Source of the DNA: Amycolatopsis bullii
Lineage (GTDB): Bacteria; Actinomycetota; Actinomycetes; Mycobacteriales; Pseudonocardiaceae
Assembly: GCF_014654205.1 (NCBI RefSeq)
Contig: NZ_BNAW01000025.1
Coordinates: 1-64,000 of the forward strand
Direction: 5' to 3'
DNA: 64,000 nucleotides
The notes under the pieces are model-generated. The model worked only from the letters and a program-made list of their open reading frames with translations. It was not told the DNA's origin and did no database searches. Position numbers and translations under genes: made by a program. Below, one piece after another: positions 31,747-40,727 of this stretch (position 1 is the stretch's first letter; every line of letters starts with the position of its first letter).

Positions 31747-33861
31747 ATGCCTAATCTCGAATTCGTGAAACGTCGCCGGGCCGTGGTCCCGTTTGCCGGT
31801 TTGTGCCTTCTCGCCGGAATTCTGACGGCCGGGACGATGGCGCCCGCCGCCATCGGCGCCGGCCTGTTGTCGAATCAGGTCAGCGATTCGGTGGACGCCA
31901 TTTCCGCCCAGCTCGCCGCCGCCGAGCCCCCGCTGACCACCACGGTCACCGACCGCGACGGCACGCCGATCGCCACGCTGTACGCGCAGTACCGGCTCCC
32001 GGTGGACGCGGCCGGGATCGCGACCACCATGAAGGCCGCGATCATCGCCGTCGAGGACCGCCGGTTCTACACCGAGGGCGGCGTCGACCTGCAGGGGATG
32101 CTCCGCGCGGCGGTCAACGACAGCACCGGCGGGGCACTGCAGGGCGCCTCGACGATCACGCAGCAGTACGTCAAGAACTACCTCATCAACGTCGTCGACC
32201 GGACCGATCCGGCGGCCCAGCAGGCCGACCGCGAGGACTCGCTCGCCCGCAAGCTGCGGGAGGCGAAAATGGCCGTCCAGCTCAACGCCACCATGAGCAA
32301 AGACGACATTCTGGCGAATTACCTCAACGTGGTCGAATTCAGCGGAACCGTGTACGGAGTCGGCGCCGCCGCCGAGGCGTATTTCGGGACGACCCCGGAC
32401 AAACTGACGGTTCCGCAGGCGGCGCTGCTCGCCGGAATGGTGAACAACCCCAGCACATACAACCCGTACGCCCACCCGGACAAGGCGCTGCAGCGCCGCA
32501 ACCTCGTCATCGACGACATGGTCACCAACGGCTCCATCCCGGCCTCGTACGCCGCGACGGCGAAGGCGGCCCCGCTCGGGCTGCTGCCGAACGGCCCGGT
32601 CACGCCGCCCGGCACGTGCCTCGGCGCGGCGCCGGACGCCGGGTTCTTCTGCGCCTACGCGGAAAGCTACCTGGTGCACGCCGGGTTCACCGCCGACCGG
32701 CTGGCCACCGGCGGGTACACGATCAAGACCACGCTCGACCCGCGCGTCTCGCAGGTGACCAAGGACGCCGTCGACGCGAACGTGCCGACCACCCAGGACG
32801 GTGTGGCCAACACCTTCGCCGTCGTCCAGCCGGGCCAGGACGGGCACCAGGTGCTCGCCATGGTCGCGAACCGCAACTACGGCACCGATCCGGCGCGGGG
32901 CGAAACGTCGACCGACATCGTCGCCGACGCCGGCAACGAGTTCGGCGCGGGCTCGTCGTTCAAGATCTTCACCTCGGCCGCGGCGCTCGTCACCGGCAAG
33001 GCGGGCCTCGACACCCCGCTGCCCAACCCGGACAGCCAGTGCTTCCCGGTCCCGGACGCGCACGCGTCCTGCTACACCGTCCACAACGACGGCCACTACG
33101 CGGACCCGATCACCCTCGCCGACGGGCTGGCGACGTCACCGAACGTCGCGTTCGTCGGGCTGGAGAGCCAGGTCGGGATGCCCGCCGTGCTCGACATGGC
33201 CGCCAAGCTCGGGCTGCGGAACACCCTCGCGACCAACGACGCCGGCCGCACGCCGGACCCGAAGTCCGGCAACCCGCAGTTCAGCGAGCCGCAGTCGCAG
33301 TACTTCCAGAACCTGCTGTCGTTCACCCTCGGCAACAGCCCGGTGAGCCCGCTGGAGATGGCCAACGTCTCGGCGACGCTGAGGAGCGGCGGCGTCTGGT
33401 GCCCGCCGAACCCGATCCTGTCGGTGACCGACCGGAACGGCAACGCCGTGCCGGTCGCCCAGCAGGCGTGCGAACGGGTCATCCCCCAGGGCGTGGCGGA
33501 CACCCTGGAAGCGGGGCTGAGCAAGGACACCACCAGCGGCACGTCCGCCGAAGCGGCCCGCGCGGCCGGCTGGACCCGGCCCGACATCGGCAAGACGGGC
33601 ACCACGCAGCTGAGCGAATCGGTCGCGTTCGTCGGGGGTGTCGACGACTACGCGGTGTCGTCCATGGTGTTCGCCGACGGGCCGCACCCGCGGGAGATCT
33701 GCCCCGGCACCCCGGTGCACCTCGGCGACTGCGGCCACGGCGCGTTCGGCGGCACGGTCGCCGCGCCGCCGTACTTCCACGCCATGAGCAAGCTGCTGGC
33801 CGGAGTCCCCGACCAGCCGATCCCCGCCGCCGACCCGGCGTACCTGCAGGCGCGGAGCTAG
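31747..33861 (+). CDS. Bifunctional penicillin-binding protein (class A)
   Basis: 704 residues from ATG 31747. A single membrane anchor (about 12-37) is followed by the GT51 glycosyltransferase domain with EDRRFYTEGGVD and GASTITQQYVKN (catalytic Glu in the first motif). The transpeptidase domain shows GSSFKIF (SxxK), SPN (SxN) and KTGTT (KTG). It polymerises lipid II and cross-links peptidoglycan outside the membrane. All catalytic motifs are intact. No PASTA repeats. It shares CTAG at its stop with the convergent Ddn-type gene. Confidence 0.93.
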   Translation: MPNLEFVKRRRAVVPFAGLCLLAGILTAGTMAPAAIGAGLLSNQVSDSVDAISAQLAAAEPPLTTTVTDRDGTPIATLYAQYRLPVDAAGIATTMKAAIIAVEDRRFYTEGGVDLQGMLRAAVNDSTGGALQGASTITQQYVKNYLINVVDRTDPAAQQADREDSLARKLREAKMAVQLNATMSKDDILANYLNVVEFSGTVYGVGAAAEAYFGTTPDKLTVPQAALLAGMVNNPSTYNPYAHPDKALQRRNLVIDDMVTNGSIPASYAATAKAAPLGLLPNGPVTPPGTCLGAAPDAGFFCAYAESYLVHAGFTADRLATGGYTIKTTLDPRVSQVTKDAVDANVPTTQDGVANTFAVVQPGQDGHQVLAMVANRNYGTDPARGETSTDIVADAGNEFGAGSSFKIFTSAAALVTGKAGLDTPLPNPDSQCFPVPDAHASCYTVHNDGHYADPITLADGLATSPNVAFVGLESQVGMPAVLDMAAKLGLRNTLATNDAGRTPDPKSGNPQFSEPQSQYFQNLLSFTLGNSPVSPLEMANVSATLRSGGVWCPPNPILSVTDRNGNAVPVAQQACERVIPQGVADTLEAGLSKDTTSGTSAEAARAAGWTRPDIGKTGTTQLSESVAFVGGVDDYAVSSMVFADGPHPREICPGTPVHLGDCGHGAFGGTVAAPPYFHAMSKLLAGVPDQPIPAADPAYLQARS

Positions 33862-34283
33862 CGCGGTTCGAGGAAGACGAGCGGGATCTCGCGCTCGGTC
33901 TTCGTCTGGTACTGCGCGTAGTTCTTGAAGTCGGCGGTGATCTTCGGCCACAGCCGAGCCCGCTCCTCCGCGTCGGCGATCCGGGCGCGCATCGGCCGCT
34001 TCGGCCCGCCCTTCAGCGAGACCTCGACGTCCGGGTTGTCGCGCAGGTTGAGGAACCACGCGGGGTGCGTGTCGTCGCCGCCCCGCGACGCCACGACGAC
34101 CACCGCGTCACCCTCCTGGTGGGGCGAGGTCAGCAGCACCGACCGCGGCTGCCCGCTCTTGCGGCCGACGGTGGTGAGCTCCAGGACGGGCATGGCGACC
34201 TGCCAGCCCACCCGCCCACCGGTGAGCTTGATCAGGCCGCGGTGGACGGCGTTCATCGTCTTCAGGGCGAAGTCGCTCGGCAT
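33858..34283 (-). CDS. Deazaflavin-dependent nitroreductase family protein (Ddn-like)
   Basis: 141 residues from ATG 34283; TAGATT lies 6 nt upstream, suggesting a leaderless mRNA. LTTVGRKSGQPRSVLLTSP and WFLNLRDNPDVEVSLKGG are the F420-binding and core segments of the Ddn split-barrel family. Such enzymes reduce quinones or nitro-heterocycles with F420H2. It is the second Ddn-type gene in the window. Its stop overlaps that of the PBP gene by 4 nt. Confidence 0.88.
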   Translation of the reverse strand: MPSDFALKTMNAVHRGLIKLTGGRVGWQVAMPVLELTTVGRKSGQPRSVLLTSPHQEGDAVVVVASRGGDDTHPAWFLNLRDNPDVEVSLKGGPKRPMRARIADAEERARLWPKITADFKNYAQYQTKTEREIPLVFLEPR

Positions 34284-34439
34284 GATCCCAATCTAGTCCC
34301 GCGGCTTCCGTGTCGCGGTACGGGCCGAATGTCCGGTTTCGGCGGGGGTCTTCCGCGCGGGATCGGCAAAACCGCCCCGGCAGGACGCAACGGTGTGCGA
34401 GGCTGCGCGGCGAAGGAAGAACCGAAAGAGAGAAGACCG

Positions 34440-34856
34440 ATGCTGATCTGGGGCTGGCGTACCCGCATCTACGTGCTGGCGATGACGACGTTCTTGTGCG
34501 GCCGGTGCGGTAATCCGGCTTCGCACGCGGTGCGCAAGGCGGTCACGAAGTTCACGCTGTTCTTCATCCCGCTGTTCCCGATCAGCGTCAAGTACACGGC
34601 GCAGTGCACGTTCTGCGGGATCGAGAACCGCATCCCGAAGGAGGACGCCGTCCGGCTGCAGGCCCAGGAGGAGCAGGGCCAGGCCCAGCAGCAGGCGGCG
34701 CCGGGGTACCCGCCGCACCCGTCGCAGGGTGCTTCGCAGTTCCCGCAGCAGGGGGCTCCGCAGCACCCGTCCCAGCCGCAGGGCTTCCCGCAGCAGGGTC
34801 AGTTCCCGCAGCAGGGTCAGCCGCAGCAGGGTCAGTTCCCGCAGCAGGGCCACTAG
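34440..34856 (+). CDS. Zinc-ribbon domain protein with Pro-Gln-Gly tail repeats
   Basis: 138 residues from ATG 34440; GAAAGAGAGAAG lies just upstream. FLCGRCGN...CTFCGIEN is a four-Cys zinc ribbon separated by a hydrophobic segment (KFTLFFIPLFPIS). The C-terminal ~60 residues are a low-complexity tail of FPQQGQ-type repeats. The ribbon type occurs widely in actinobacteria as a small protein of unknown function. The tail may be disordered and could mediate contacts. Confidence 0.8.
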   Translation: MLIWGWRTRIYVLAMTTFLCGRCGNPASHAVRKAVTKFTLFFIPLFPISVKYTAQCTFCGIENRIPKEDAVRLQAQEEQGQAQQQAAPGYPPHPSQGASQFPQQGAPQHPSQPQGFPQQGQFPQQGQPQQGQFPQQGH

Positions 34857-34974
34857 GTCGTCGCCGGCGGCCCGGGCTGCCGGCGCACCTGCCTCCGGTC
34901 CGGGGATTTCCCGCGGCCGCAAGGGTTCCAAGGCCGCTCACTGTGGAGTTGTCAAACATCCGCCGGTCGCCGGG

Positions 34975-35265
34975 TCAGGCGGCCGATCTCTGCTCGGGGC
35001 CGAGGAGGGCCTGGCCCTCCGGGGTCAGGACCGCCGGGACCAGCTCTCCGGGGTTGCCCGGGCGGGCCCCGCGAATTAGGCCCTGGTGGGCCAGGGTGTG
35101 GGCCGCGAACTGGTCGCCGCACGACAGGCCGTCGATGAACAGGTCCGGTTCGCTGCTGCAGGAAACCCGGCCGCGGCCCGCGCCGACCGCTCGGAGCATC
35201 GCCCGCACCCGGTGGTTGACCACGGGGTGCGCCGCCGGTGAGCCGGTCTTGTCGTTCCCGTTCAT
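34975..35265 (-). CDS. Small hypothetical protein
   Basis: 96 residues from ATG 35265, with GGGAGGGACC upstream. Soluble, with the conserved-looking segments HPVVNHRVRAMLRAVGAGRG and PDLFIDGLSCGDQFAAHTLA. The C-terminal part AVLTPEGQALLG may be a short helix-turn-helix-like end. No family recognised. Confidence 0.6.
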   Translation of the reverse strand: MNGNDKTGSPAAHPVVNHRVRAMLRAVGAGRGRVSCSSEPDLFIDGLSCGDQFAAHTLAHQGLIRGARPGNPGELVPAVLTPEGQALLGPEQRSAA

Positions 35266-35433
35266 GTCGGTCCCTCCCGCTCGTGGTTCGGCCTCTGCTC
35301 CTGCGTCGAATCGGTGGGCGGGATTTCGACAGCAGGTCCGGCCGGAGCGTCCCCTCATCGTCACCGCAGGCGATCCAGCACGGGTCGAGGCCCCGTCAAC
35401 GGGCGTTCGGAGGCCGGGACCGCCCGGATGGGG

Positions 35434-35868
35434 TCAGAAGGGCGGCTCGCCCGCCGCGACCGGTTCCGGTGTCCAGGAACTGCTCCCTTCGCCGCCCGTG
35501 GCGCGGCTGATCTTGGTGACCTTCGCCGTGGCGTACCGCAGGGCCGGTCCGATCTCCTCGACGTCGAGCTCCATGACTGTGCGCTTCTCGCCCTCCTTCG
35601 TGTCGTACGACCGCTGTCTCAGCCGGCCGTGGACGATCACCCGGCTGCCGCGCACGAGCGACTCGGCGGCGTTTTCCGCGTACTCCCGCCAGAGGCTGCA
35701 GCGCAGGAACAGCGGGTCGCCGTCGCGCCAGGCGCCGGACTGCCGGTCGAACATGCGCGGGGTGCTCGCGACCGTGAAGTTCGCGACCGCCGAGCCGGCC
35801 GGGGTGAAGCGCAGATCGGGGTCGCTCGTCAGGTTGCCGACCACCGTGACCGTCGTTTCGCCTGCCAT
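35434..35868 (-). CDS. ssb: Single-stranded DNA-binding protein, second copy
   Basis: 144 residues from ATG 35868 with GGAGAGACCG upstream. The OB-fold covers residues 1-110: TVVGNLTSDPDLRFTPAGSAVANFTVAST and LRCSLWREYAENAAESL (quoted in parts) are typical. The acidic tail that recruits repair proteins is reduced to EPPF. It is not in the usual rpsF-ssb-rpsR neighbourhood, so it is probably an SsbB-type paralogue. Actinobacterial SsbB has been linked to sporulation or competence-like roles; that is family knowledge. Confidence 0.92.
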   Translation of the reverse strand: MAGETTVTVVGNLTSDPDLRFTPAGSAVANFTVASTPRMFDRQSGAWRDGDPLFLRCSLWREYAENAAESLVRGSRVIVHGRLRQRSYDTKEGEKRTVMELDVEEIGPALRYATAKVTKISRATGGEGSSSWTPEPVAAGEPPF

Positions 35869-35981
35869 CGGTCTCTCCTCGTCTTCCGGGTGCGGGGTGC
35901 ACCGCTCTTGCCGACGAGGAGAGCACGGGGGTCCGACAATTCCCGGATGCCGGCCCCCTCACGGGCTGGTTTCCTGCCGCC

Positions 35982-36311
35982 ATGCCGACGGCATTCCAGA
36001 AGGAGCTCGCCCACCGGCCGGCGGACCTGGCCGACCTCGTCGTGATCGCGCTCGAGGAGGCCACGCGCTCGGTGCTGGAAAGTGACCACACGCTGGGCGG
36101 ACGTGCGCGAGAGCAGGCGGCGGCGTGCGAGGACCAAGCGTGTGCGCTGCCCGCCCTGCGCACGCCTCGGCAGGCGGTTGTCGCGGCAGTGCACACCGCC
36201 GCGGATCTCACTCGGATGGGTGGACTTGCGCGGCGGGATCCACACCGGCCGGGCAGATCAGCTGCGCGCCCGAGCGGACCGGGGCCACGGTCGCCGGGTT
36301 CGTGGCCGTGA
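35982..36311 (+). pseudogene. PhoU-like remnant
   Basis: 109 codons from ATG 35982. The first ~35 residues (FQKELAHRPADLADLVVIAL, EEATRSVLESD) and a later stretch (AVVAAVHTAADLTRMGGLAR) line up with the first helical repeat of PhoU phosphate-signalling proteins, including the ERMGDLA-type motif. The linking part is shortened and the frame then continues into Arg/Pro-rich, non-PhoU sequence. Intact PhoU has two such repeats in about 215 residues, so this looks like a broken copy. No phosphate genes are nearby. The match was made by eye. Confidence 0.5.
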
Positions 36312-36358
36312 CGCCGCCCACCGGCGCCCCGGCCGCCGTCGCGACTACCGTGGCCGGT

Positions 36359-37363
36359 ATGAGCAACACCGAGGCCGCCCCGGCCGAACTCGCCTGTGGC
36401 GACCGGCCCGCGGCCGCCGATCCCGCTCGGCCGGCCGTCGAGGTCCTCACGCCGCGGGAGGTGCCGCTCGGGGGCCCGCGGGCGATGCGGGTGCGGCGGA
36501 CCCTCCCGCAGCGGTCGCGGTCGCTGATCGGCGCCTGGTGCTTCGCCGACCACTACGGCCCCGACGCCGTCGCCGAGCCGGGCGCGATGGACGTCGCCCC
36601 GCATCCGCACACCGGGTTGCAGACCGTCAGCTGGCTGTTCGCCGGCGAGATCGAACACCGCGACAGCCTCGGCACGCACGCGATGGTCCGCCCCGGCGAG
36701 CTGAACCTGATGACCGGCGGGCACGGCATCTGCCACTCCGAGGTCTCCACCGCCGCCACGACGACGCTGCACGGCGTCCAGCTCTGGGTGGCGCTGCCCG
36801 AACGGCACCGGCACACCGCGCGGGCGTTCGACCACTACGTCCCTTCGGTGAACCGGATCGAAGGCGCGGAAATCCGGGTGTTCCTCGGCTCGCTCGCCGG
36901 CCGGACGTCCCCGATCCCGACGTTCACGCCGCTGCTGGGCGCCGAAGTCGTGCTGGGGCCGGACGCCCACATGTCCCTCGGCGTCGACCCCCGGTTCGAG
37001 CACGGCGTCCTCGTCGACACCGGCGACGTCGTCGTGGCCGGCACCCGCGTCCGCGCGGCGGAACTGGGCTACGTCGGCACCGGGGTGCGCTCGCTGACCC
37101 TGAGCAACCGCGGCACCGGACCGGCCCGGTTCCTGCTGCTGGGCGGCACCCCGTTCGACGAAGAGATCCTGATGTGGTGGAACTTCGTCGGCCGCACCCA
37201 CGAAGAGATCGCCGCGTACCGCGAAGCCTGGCAAGCCGGGTCGGACCAGTTCGGCGAGGTCACCGGCTATCCCGGTGAGCGGCTGCCGGCCCCCGCGCTG
37301 CCCGCCGTCCGCATCAAACCGCGCCGCAACCCCGGCTCAGGCCAGGAAACCGCCCACGGCTGA
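36359..37363 (+). CDS. Pirin family protein
   Basis: 334 residues from ATG 36359; TACCGT lies 7 nt upstream. The bicupin metal site is in HPHTGLQTVSWLF, the following LMTGGHGICHSE and Glu, which provide the three His and one Glu ligands. The first cupin ends near residue 160; the C-terminal cupin follows. Pirins are iron-binding, with proposed quercetinase or redox-sensor roles. The N-terminal ~25 residues are a variable extension. The last 27 nt overlap the convergent hydrolase gene. Confidence 0.9.
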   Translation: MSNTEAAPAELACGDRPAAADPARPAVEVLTPREVPLGGPRAMRVRRTLPQRSRSLIGAWCFADHYGPDAVAEPGAMDVAPHPHTGLQTVSWLFAGEIEHRDSLGTHAMVRPGELNLMTGGHGICHSEVSTAATTTLHGVQLWVALPERHRHTARAFDHYVPSVNRIEGAEIRVFLGSLAGRTSPIPTFTPLLGAEVVLGPDAHMSLGVDPRFEHGVLVDTGDVVVAGTRVRAAELGYVGTGVRSLTLSNRGTGPARFLLLGGTPFDEEILMWWNFVGRTHEEIAAYREAWQAGSDQFGEVTGYPGERLPAPALPAVRIKPRRNPGSGQETAHG

Positions 37364-38197
37364 CCCGAAGGCGGCCGCGTCGTCCAGCCACGGGTAGTGC
37401 GCGGCACCGGGCAGGACGACGGCTCGGCCGTCCGCGAACAGCGCGGCGATCCGGTCCGCGACGGCCGGGCTCGCGATCCAGTCCAGTTCGCCGGCGAGCA
37501 CCAGCACCGGAGCGGTGACGGCGCCGAGTGCGGCACGGGTCGTTTCGGGCTCGAAGGCGCCGGTGGCGTTGTAGATCCGGGCGGCCGCGCCGTTGCGCTG
37601 GCCGCGTTCGCCGGACTGGTGCTGCCGGGCCGCCGCATCCCAGCGGCCGTAGTAGAACGGGGCGAGGGCGGCCCAGTCGGCGCTGGTCGCCGTCTTCGCG
37701 GCGATCGACTCGTACGCGGCGGCCGCGGCGGCGTACCAGGGAGCGCCGGCCCGCCGGGCCATGATCCGCCGTCGTTCGGCGGCCGGGACGTCGAAGCCGA
37801 CGGCCCGCGGGCTCGGCGTGATCAACGCGAGCCGGCTCAGCCGCTGCGGGTACCGGGCCGCGTAGCGGACGGCCAGGCTCGCCCCCGCCGAGTGCCCGAG
37901 CAGGTCGAAGCGCTCGAGGCCGAGGTGCTTGCGCAGGGCCTCGACGTCCTCGATCTGCCGGTCACACCGGTAGGTGGCGGGGTCGGCGGGCTCCTCGGAG
38001 TCCCCGGTGCCCCGCAGGTCCAGCACGGCGGTGCGGCGCCGGGTGGTCAGGCCGCCGAGATCGCCGAGGTACCGCCCGGCGCGCATCGGGCCGCCGGGCA
38101 GGCATACCACCGGCGGTGCGGCTCCGGAACCCGAGAGGTGGACGGCGAGCGCGGTTCCGTCCGGCGCGGAGAAGATCGGCACACCCGACCCTGGCAT
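37337..38197 (-). CDS. Alpha/beta hydrolase, proline iminopeptidase-like
   Basis: 286 residues from ATG 38197, which overlaps the stop of the decarboxylase upstream (TGATG). VVCLPGGPMRAGRYL resembles the HGGPG oxyanion loop of prolyl iminopeptidases, DLRGTGDS follows, the nucleophile elbow is GHSAGAS, and the acid and His lie in GELDWIASP and AAHYPW. It would hydrolyse a small peptide or ester. Coupling to the decarboxylase suggests a shared substrate line, but nothing specific can be named. Confidence 0.85.
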   Translation of the reverse strand: MPGSGVPIFSAPDGTALAVHLSGSGAAPPVVCLPGGPMRAGRYLGDLGGLTTRRRTAVLDLRGTGDSEEPADPATYRCDRQIEDVEALRKHLGLERFDLLGHSAGASLAVRYAARYPQRLSRLALITPSPRAVGFDVPAAERRRIMARRAGAPWYAAAAAAYESIAAKTATSADWAALAPFYYGRWDAAARQHQSGERGQRNGAAARIYNATGAFEPETTRAALGAVTAPVLVLAGELDWIASPAVADRIAALFADGRAVVLPGAAHYPWLDDAAAFGSAVGGFLA

Positions 38198-39588
38198 CAC
38201 CGGGGCCGGTGGGACAAGCGCTCCAGCACGGCGAACACCCGCTCGACGTCGGCCTCGGTCGTGCGCCAGTTGCTGAACGCCGCCCGCAACGCCGGCCGGC
38301 CGTCGTACACCGTCGGCGTCAGGAACGTCGTCCCGTCCTCGGCGATGGCGCGCACGAGCGTGTCGATCCGGTCCTGCGTGACCTCCCCGGCCGGGGTGAA
38401 GCAGACGACGTTGAGCCGGACCGGCGCGAGCAGGTGCCAGCGCGGCGAGCCGTCGATCCGCGCGCCCAGGTCCCGGGCCAGCGCGACGCAGCGTTCGACG
38501 ATCTCGCGGTGCCCGGCGCGGCCGTACGCCACGAGCGAGAACCAGGCGGGGAGGGCGCGCAGCCGCCGGGAGTTCTCCGGCGTGAGGTGCAGGAAGTCCG
38601 GCGTCTCGCCGATTTCGCCGAGGTAGGCCGCGTTGTTGCTGAACACGCGCAGCTGCAGGTCGCGGCGGCGGGTGAACTGGACGGCCGAGTCGTAGGGCAC
38701 GTTGAGCCACTTGTGCAGGTCGACGACCACCGAATCGGCCTGGTCGAGACCGGCGGTGAGCGCCGCGTGCTCCGGGGCCAGCGCGGCGAACCCGCCGAAC
38801 GCGGCGTCGACGTGCAACCAGAAGTCGTACCGCTGCTTGAGCTCCGCGATCGCCCGCAGGTCGTCGAAGTCGACGGTGTTGACCGTCCCCGCGTTCGCGA
38901 CGACGACGGCCGGGCCGTCGAGCGTCTCGAGCGCTTCGGCGAGCTTCGCGACGTCGACGGCTTCGCGGCCCGGGAGCACCGGCACCTTCCGCAGCGAGGA
39001 ACGGCCCATCCCGAGGAACGACAACGCCTTCAGGACGCTCGAATGCGGCGAACCGGACAGGACGGTCACAGGACCGAGCGCGGCGGCGCCTTCGGTGGAG
39101 ACGGTCACCCCGGCCCGTTCGCCGAGCCACTCGCGGGCGATGGCCAGGCCGGTCACCGTGGACATCGTGGCGCCGGTGACGAACGTGCCGGAGAACTCCG
39201 GGCCCAGGCCGAACAGGCCGGCCAGCCAGCCGACCGTCTCGCGTTCCAGGTCCTGCGCCGAGGAGTCCATGCCGCTCGCGGGGTTCTGGTCGTAGGCCGC
39301 GGTGAGCCAGTCGCCGGCCAGCGCGGCCGGAGTGGCGCCGCCGGTGACGAAGCCGAGGTACCGCGGGCCGGCGCTCGCGGCGAAGCCGGGTTCCCAGCGC
39401 CGCGTGAACTCGTCCAGGGCACCGCGCGCACCGGCGCCTTCGAGCGGCAAGGGCCCCGGTTCGACGGCCACGGGCGGGACGGCGGCCGCCCGCCCGTCCA
39501 GCCCGGCGAGTGCCGCCGCCGCGAGTTTGCTTGCGGCGTCGAGGAGATCGGGCAGGGAGTGCAGGTCATCGGCGAGCCTCGGGTCCAT
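38197..39588 (-). CDS. PLP-dependent amino-acid decarboxylase (group II)
   Basis: 463 residues from ATG 39588, with TAGCGT 7 nt upstream. The PLP-binding Lys is in DLHKWLNVPYD, with the phosphate site in VTGATMSTVT and the ring-stacking Asp in VDAAFGG. The N-terminal LGFVTGGATPAALAGDWL is typical of the aromatic-L-amino-acid decarboxylase group, in which bacterial members also include glutamate-like and tyrosine-like enzymes. It removes CO2 from an amino acid to give an amine; the substrate is open. It leads a two-gene unit with the hydrolase. Confidence 0.9.
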   Translation of the reverse strand: MDPRLADDLHSLPDLLDAASKLAAAALAGLDGRAAAVPPVAVEPGPLPLEGAGARGALDEFTRRWEPGFAASAGPRYLGFVTGGATPAALAGDWLTAAYDQNPASGMDSSAQDLERETVGWLAGLFGLGPEFSGTFVTGATMSTVTGLAIAREWLGERAGVTVSTEGAAALGPVTVLSGSPHSSVLKALSFLGMGRSSLRKVPVLPGREAVDVAKLAEALETLDGPAVVVANAGTVNTVDFDDLRAIAELKQRYDFWLHVDAAFGGFAALAPEHAALTAGLDQADSVVVDLHKWLNVPYDSAVQFTRRRDLQLRVFSNNAAYLGEIGETPDFLHLTPENSRRLRALPAWFSLVAYGRAGHREIVERCVALARDLGARIDGSPRWHLLAPVRLNVVCFTPAGEVTQDRIDTLVRAIAEDGTTFLTPTVYDGRPALRAAFSNWRTTEADVERVFAVLERLSHRPR

Positions 39589-39677
39589 CTTCCCGACGCT
39601 AGGCGCGGTGCTGCCCGGGTGTCGCGGGCCAATCCGCCGAAACTGGCCCGCTCGGGCGTGCTCGGACGGGCTTCACA

Positions 39678-39717
39678 CGTGATGGGAAAGGCATCACGCG
39701 TGATGGGAGGGGCATCA
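39678..39717. repeat. Two 19-bp hairpin units between same-strand genes
   Basis: CGTGATGGGAAAGGCATCA at 39678-39696 and CGTGATGGGAGGGGCATCA at 39699-39717 are direct repeats, each with TGATG/CATCA arms. The right unit contains the stop codon of the PAP2 gene. They lie before the decarboxylase promoter and may act as a terminator for the PAP2 transcript. Confidence 0.75.
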
Positions 39718-40617
39718 GCGGCGGCGGAGGCGGCGGACGCGGGTCTCGGCCGGGTCGAAGGCCACCCGGCGCAGCGGGCCCGTGAGCAGCAGCACCACCG
39801 CCATCGACGACAGCGCCGCCAGCACCAGGGCCGCCACGAACTGGGCCGCTCCCGAGGTCGCCGTCGCCAGGACCGCGTAGCCCGCCAGTACCAGGGCCGA
39901 CGGGGCCAGGAAGCCGGTCAGCACCGGCACGAGCGGGACCCGGTCACCGTCGGGGCGGCGGGCGGACACCACCGCCGCCCCGGCGCAGGTGACCGCGGCG
40001 ACCAGCAAGCAGCCGCCGACGGTGTCGCTCAACCGGTGCCAGCCCAGAGCCACCGCCGCCGCCGAGACCCAGGCGACGCCGAACGCGCCCGTCAGCAGGG
40101 CCGGCAGCCGGAACCGGCGGGGCAGGACGATCGCGAGCGCCACGAGCACGGCCATCGCCGCGCTGACGTGCCCGCTCGGGAAGCTGTTGTGGCTCGCCAC
40201 GCCGAGGCGGTCGCCGGTGCTCGGGCGCTCCAGGACGTACAGCTTGAGCAGCTGCGCCACCACCAGCGGTGCGGCCAGCAGCACCAGGGCCATGACGCCG
40301 AGGGCCACCCGCCGCCGCACCACGGAGATCGCCACGATCAGCACCGCCACCCCGCCGAGCAGGACGACCAGGTCGGTCTGCCGCAACGGGTCGGCCCAGT
40401 CCACTGTGGTCCCCGCGGACTGGGCGCTGCGGACGACGCCGTTCTCGACACCGCGGCCGGCCTCCGTGCGGACGAAGAGCAGGTAGGCCGCGACGAACGC
40501 GAGGGCGAACCCGGCCGCGCCCGCGAGGAGGACCGCCGTGCGGGACGCGGCCCGGGTCACGAGCGCGGGGCCGGGCGGGCGGGTCACGGAAGGGGCGTCG
40601 GTGAGGATCACTGCCAT
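39715..40617 (-). CDS. PAP2 family phosphatase, membrane-bound
   Basis: 300 residues from ATG 40617. About seven membrane helices. The three PAP2 motifs are intact: KLYVLERPS, PSGH and GWHRLSD with the catalytic His. It should hydrolyse lipid phosphates (undecaprenyl pyrophosphate or phosphatidic acid) on the outer face of the membrane. An unusually long hydrophobic C-terminus (about 225-285) adds extra helices. It is divergent from the response regulator gene. Confidence 0.9.
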   Translation of the reverse strand: MAVILTDAPSVTRPPGPALVTRAASRTAVLLAGAAGFALAFVAAYLLFVRTEAGRGVENGVVRSAQSAGTTVDWADPLRQTDLVVLLGGVAVLIVAISVVRRRVALGVMALVLLAAPLVVAQLLKLYVLERPSTGDRLGVASHNSFPSGHVSAAMAVLVALAIVLPRRFRLPALLTGAFGVAWVSAAAVALGWHRLSDTVGGCLLVAAVTCAGAAVVSARRPDGDRVPLVPVLTGFLAPSALVLAGYAVLATATSGAAQFVAALVLAALSSMAVVLLLTGPLRRVAFDPAETRVRRLRRR

Positions 40618-40727
40618 GCCCCCGAGTCTGGAACGCGCTTTTCGGGATCCCGTCAGCGCGATGTCATGGTTTTGCTACAAGATCCGCCCGGGTCGCCATG
40701 ACGTGCGCTTTTCCGAATAATGGCGCC

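Noticed and set aside
34740..34856. Repeat sequence in the zinc-ribbon gene as a separate DNA repeat
   Set aside because: The repeats are in frame and encode FPQQGQ-type units of one protein tail.
35931..35939. TTGTCGGAC upstream of ssb on the minus strand, similar to the recQ promoter
   Set aside because: With an 8-nt spacer the following hexamer is TCTCCT, not TANNNT, so the promoter pattern is incomplete.
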